Position numbers and translations under genes: made by a program
Source of the DNA: JBAWVR01 sp037147155
GTDB lineage: Bacteria > Patescibacteriota > Minisyncoccia > Phycocordibacterales > GWA1-40-21
Reading direction: 5' to 3'
DNA length: 14,678 bases
NCBI GenBank assembly: GCA_037147155.1
Contig: JBAWVR010000020.1
Coordinates: forward strand, 1-14,678
The notes under the pieces: generated by a model
Told to the model about the DNA's origin: nothing
The model's database searches: none
Seen by the model: only the letters and a program-made list of their open reading frames with translations
Part shown: positions 13,949 to 14,678 of the stretch, in pieces
Position numbering within the stretch: position 1 is the stretch's first letter
Layout: the number at the start of each line of letters is the position of its first letter

Positions 13949-14183
13949 AGAGTGAGCAAGTGATGGGAATCACTTGCGTGGGGATTCGAAAGGCGCAGTG
14001 ATGTTTTGTGAGCGACCAAATTTTCTTCACAGTCTTCTGTGTTAGAAAATGGAAGTGCCCGGAGTGGTGCCACTAGCGAACAAAACCACGAGCCGGGGTC
14101 GCGAGCACTTATATATTTTGGAAGTTGAAAAACTTCCAAAATATTTAGTGACTCGTGACCGAATCCCCCACCCCAAATTTTTT
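13949..14183 (+). ncRNA. GC-rich island of nested stems, candidate structured RNA
   Basis: A 235-base stretch with no credible gene but much secondary structure. GCAAGTGA/TCACTTGC pairs 13956-13963 with 13970-13977. A long-range helix pairs 13978-13988 (GTGGGGATTCG) with 14160-14171 (one bulged C). Inside are CACAG/CTGTG (14028-14041), a nested set AAGTGC/GCACTT (14053-14058 with 14105-14110), CCGG/CCGG (14059-14062 with 14093-14096) and GTGGT/ACCAC (14064-14068 with 14085-14089), and a perfect 14-bp stem (14113-14126 with 14131-14144) capped by GAAA, a GNRA tetraloop on the plus strand. A T6 run follows at 14178-14183. I cannot match it to tmRNA, RNase P, SRP or tRNA. It may instead be an intergenic repeat element of this genome. 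Confidence 0.4.
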
Positions 14184-14184
14184 A

Positions 14185-14193
14185 TGCTATAAT
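14185..14193 (+). promoter_or_regulatory. Extended -10 promoter of the mini-protein gene
   Basis: TGCTATAAT at 14185-14193 is a perfect extended -10 element (TGn-TATAAT). No -35 is visible at the usual distance, which the extended -10 can compensate. Transcription should start near 14200, about 38 bases before the ATG at 14238. Confidence 0.7.
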
Positions 14194-14237
14194 ATCTCTA
14201 TCCCAATCTGGTTATTAGTTCCTCATTTAAAAAACAT

Positions 14238-14297
14238 ATGGCAAAAGGAATTTCACACAAGAAAGAAGCAAAGAAACCAAAGAAGGCTAAGAAATAG
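14238..14297 (+). CDS. 19-aa Lys-rich mini-protein (MAKG...KK type)
   Basis: The reading frame encodes MAKGISHKKEAKKPKKAKK and stops at TAG 14295-14297. It has its own promoter (14185-14193) and its own terminator six bases after the stop (14303-14330), so it is a genuine monocistronic transcript in spite of its size. Short highly basic peptides with this MAKG...KKPKK pattern recur in bacteria, including Patescibacteria, and are usually annotated as hypothetical. I recall this from memory. The charge suggests RNA or ribosome binding. Confidence 0.7.
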   Translation: MAKGISHKKEAKKPKKAKK

Positions 14298-14302
14298 CAA
14301 AC

Positions 14303-14330
14303 AAAAACATCCGCACTCGCGGGTGTTTTT
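14303..14330 (+). terminator. Intrinsic terminator after the mini-protein gene
   Basis: AAAAACATCCGC (14303-14314) pairs with GCGGGTGTTTTT (14319-14330) with one G-T pair and a 4-base loop ACTC. The stem ends in five T. The A-rich left arm allows some function in the reverse direction too. Confidence 0.85.
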
Positions 14331-14354
14331 CTATACAGAACAACCAATATCGGC

Positions 14355-14360
14355 TATAAT
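14355..14360 (+). promoter_or_regulatory. -10 box of the transporter gene
   Basis: A perfect TATAAT at 14355-14360, with no clear -35. The start of transcription would be near 14367, only about 11 bases before the ATG at 14378, leaving little room for a ribosome site. Confidence 0.55.
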
Positions 14361-14377
14361 TCTTACATAATAAATAT

Positions 14378-14678
14378 ATGAACACTTCATTAATACTTTT
14401 AGCTATTGGCGGTGTGGTCCTGACCTGCGGTGATATTTTGATGAAGAAATGGGTGGCGACCAACACCTACATGTTTTACTTCATCGGTCTTGCGATATAC
14501 CTCGTTGGTCTAAACTTTATGGCGCAGAGTTTTAAATTTGAAAACATTGCCGTCGCTTCCACTCTCTTGGTCATTTTTAATATTATTAGCTTGGCTATTG
14601 TTAGCTGGTTGTTCTTCAAAGAGACTTTGTCCCCACTCCAGATTGTTGGTATTGTGATGGGTATCGCTACGGTTATTA
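14378..14678 (+). CDS. SMR/EamA-like drug/metabolite transporter (3' end cut by the window)
   Basis: The frame is open from ATG 14378 to the last base and gives 100 residues of a small hydrophobic membrane protein. Four membrane segments are visible: about 3-21 (SLILLAIGGVVLTCGDILM), 29-47, 57-76 (ASTLLVIFNIISLAIVSWLF) and from 85 onward (QIVGIVMGIATVI). The motif FKETLSPLQIVGI before the last helix is typical of the DMT superfamily (SMR and EamA branches). The substrate is unknown. The conserved membrane glutamate of EmrE is not obvious in helix 1, where a GD is seen instead. G+C is clearly higher than in the accessory region, which supports this being resident chromosome. Confidence 0.8.
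   Translation, partial: MNTSLILLAIGGVVLTCGDILMKKWVATNTYMFYFIGLAIYLVGLNFMAQSFKFENIAVASTLLVIFNIISLAIVSWLFFKETLSPLQIVGIVMGIATVI

Noticed and set aside
13978..13990. tRNA-like T-loop string (TTCGAATCC on the minus strand)
   Set aside because: No acceptor stem, anticodon arm or D-arm can be built around it. The bases are used by the long-range helix.
13936..14139. 67-aa open frame on the minus strand
   Set aside because: It lies wholly inside the nested stems of 13949-14171 and starts in the terminator region. Its composition follows the RNA-like structure, not a protein pattern, and it has no ribosome site.
14155..14370. 71-aa open frame on the plus strand
   Set aside because: It overlaps the 19-aa gene in another frame, runs through that gene's promoter and terminator, and has no start signal.
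1..14678. CRISPR array, rRNA or transposase/IS element
   Set aside because: I saw no regularly spaced repeats, no rRNA-like segment, no transposase gene and no terminal inverted repeats of an insertion sequence.

Overview
The window looks like a horizontally acquired, phage-like accessory region that joins more typical chromosome at its right end. The accessory part (about 1-13,800) is AT-rich. The last ~500 bases are visibly richer in G+C. TGA is read as a normal stop (for example in the ImmA-like gene). A 19-residue Lys-rich peptide starting MAKG at 14238 and the generally poor Shine-Dalgarno signals suggest a Patescibacteria (CPR)-type bacterium. That taxonomic placement is inference, not proof.

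Layout. (1) 1-4036, rightward: the tail of an unidentified protein, then a complete Type III restriction-modification pair (mod, res). (2) 4017-5345, leftward: a large serine recombinase whose 3' end overlaps that of res. (3) 5346-7299, rightward: a non-coding stretch with a multi-hairpin RNA ending in an intrinsic terminator, then a DUF4268-type PD-(D/E)XK protein, a membrane-anchored bacterial PH-domain protein and a shared terminator. (4) 7324-11533, leftward phage-type operon: GIY-YIG protein, 44-aa protein, 135-aa protein, a long RNA-type hairpin, a ParB-methyltransferase fusion, and small and large terminase subunits. (5) 11534-11637: a compact switch of two divergent promoters with overlapping -35 boxes and repeated ATACT/AGTAT half-sites. 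(6) 11638-13769, rightward: Xre repressor, ImmA/IrrE-type metallopeptidase, a membrane protein and a Cys/His-motif protein, all overlapping. (7) 13770-14237: no gene, but direct repeats, a strong bidirectional terminator and a GC-rich island with many nested stems. (8) 14238-14678: the Lys-rich mini-protein, its terminator and the start of an SMR/EamA-like transporter, probably chromosomal.

How it may work together (inference): the Xre/ImmA pair would hold the leftward packaging operon silent until the repressor is cleaved, as in phage and ICE switches. Terminase and ParB-methyltransferase would act on the excised DNA, the serine recombinase would move the element, and the Type III system and DUF4268 protein would be cargo or defence. 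No portal, capsid or tail gene is present although the terminase operon ends in a terminator, so the element is either a decayed prophage or a satellite-like element that uses another phage's particles.

The points most worth a second look are the strand-specific 71-nt hairpin (10500-10570), the multi-hairpin leader (5548-5650), the leaderless divergent switch (11559-11640), the unidentified membrane/Cys-His gene pair behind the repressor, and the structured island at 13949-14183.
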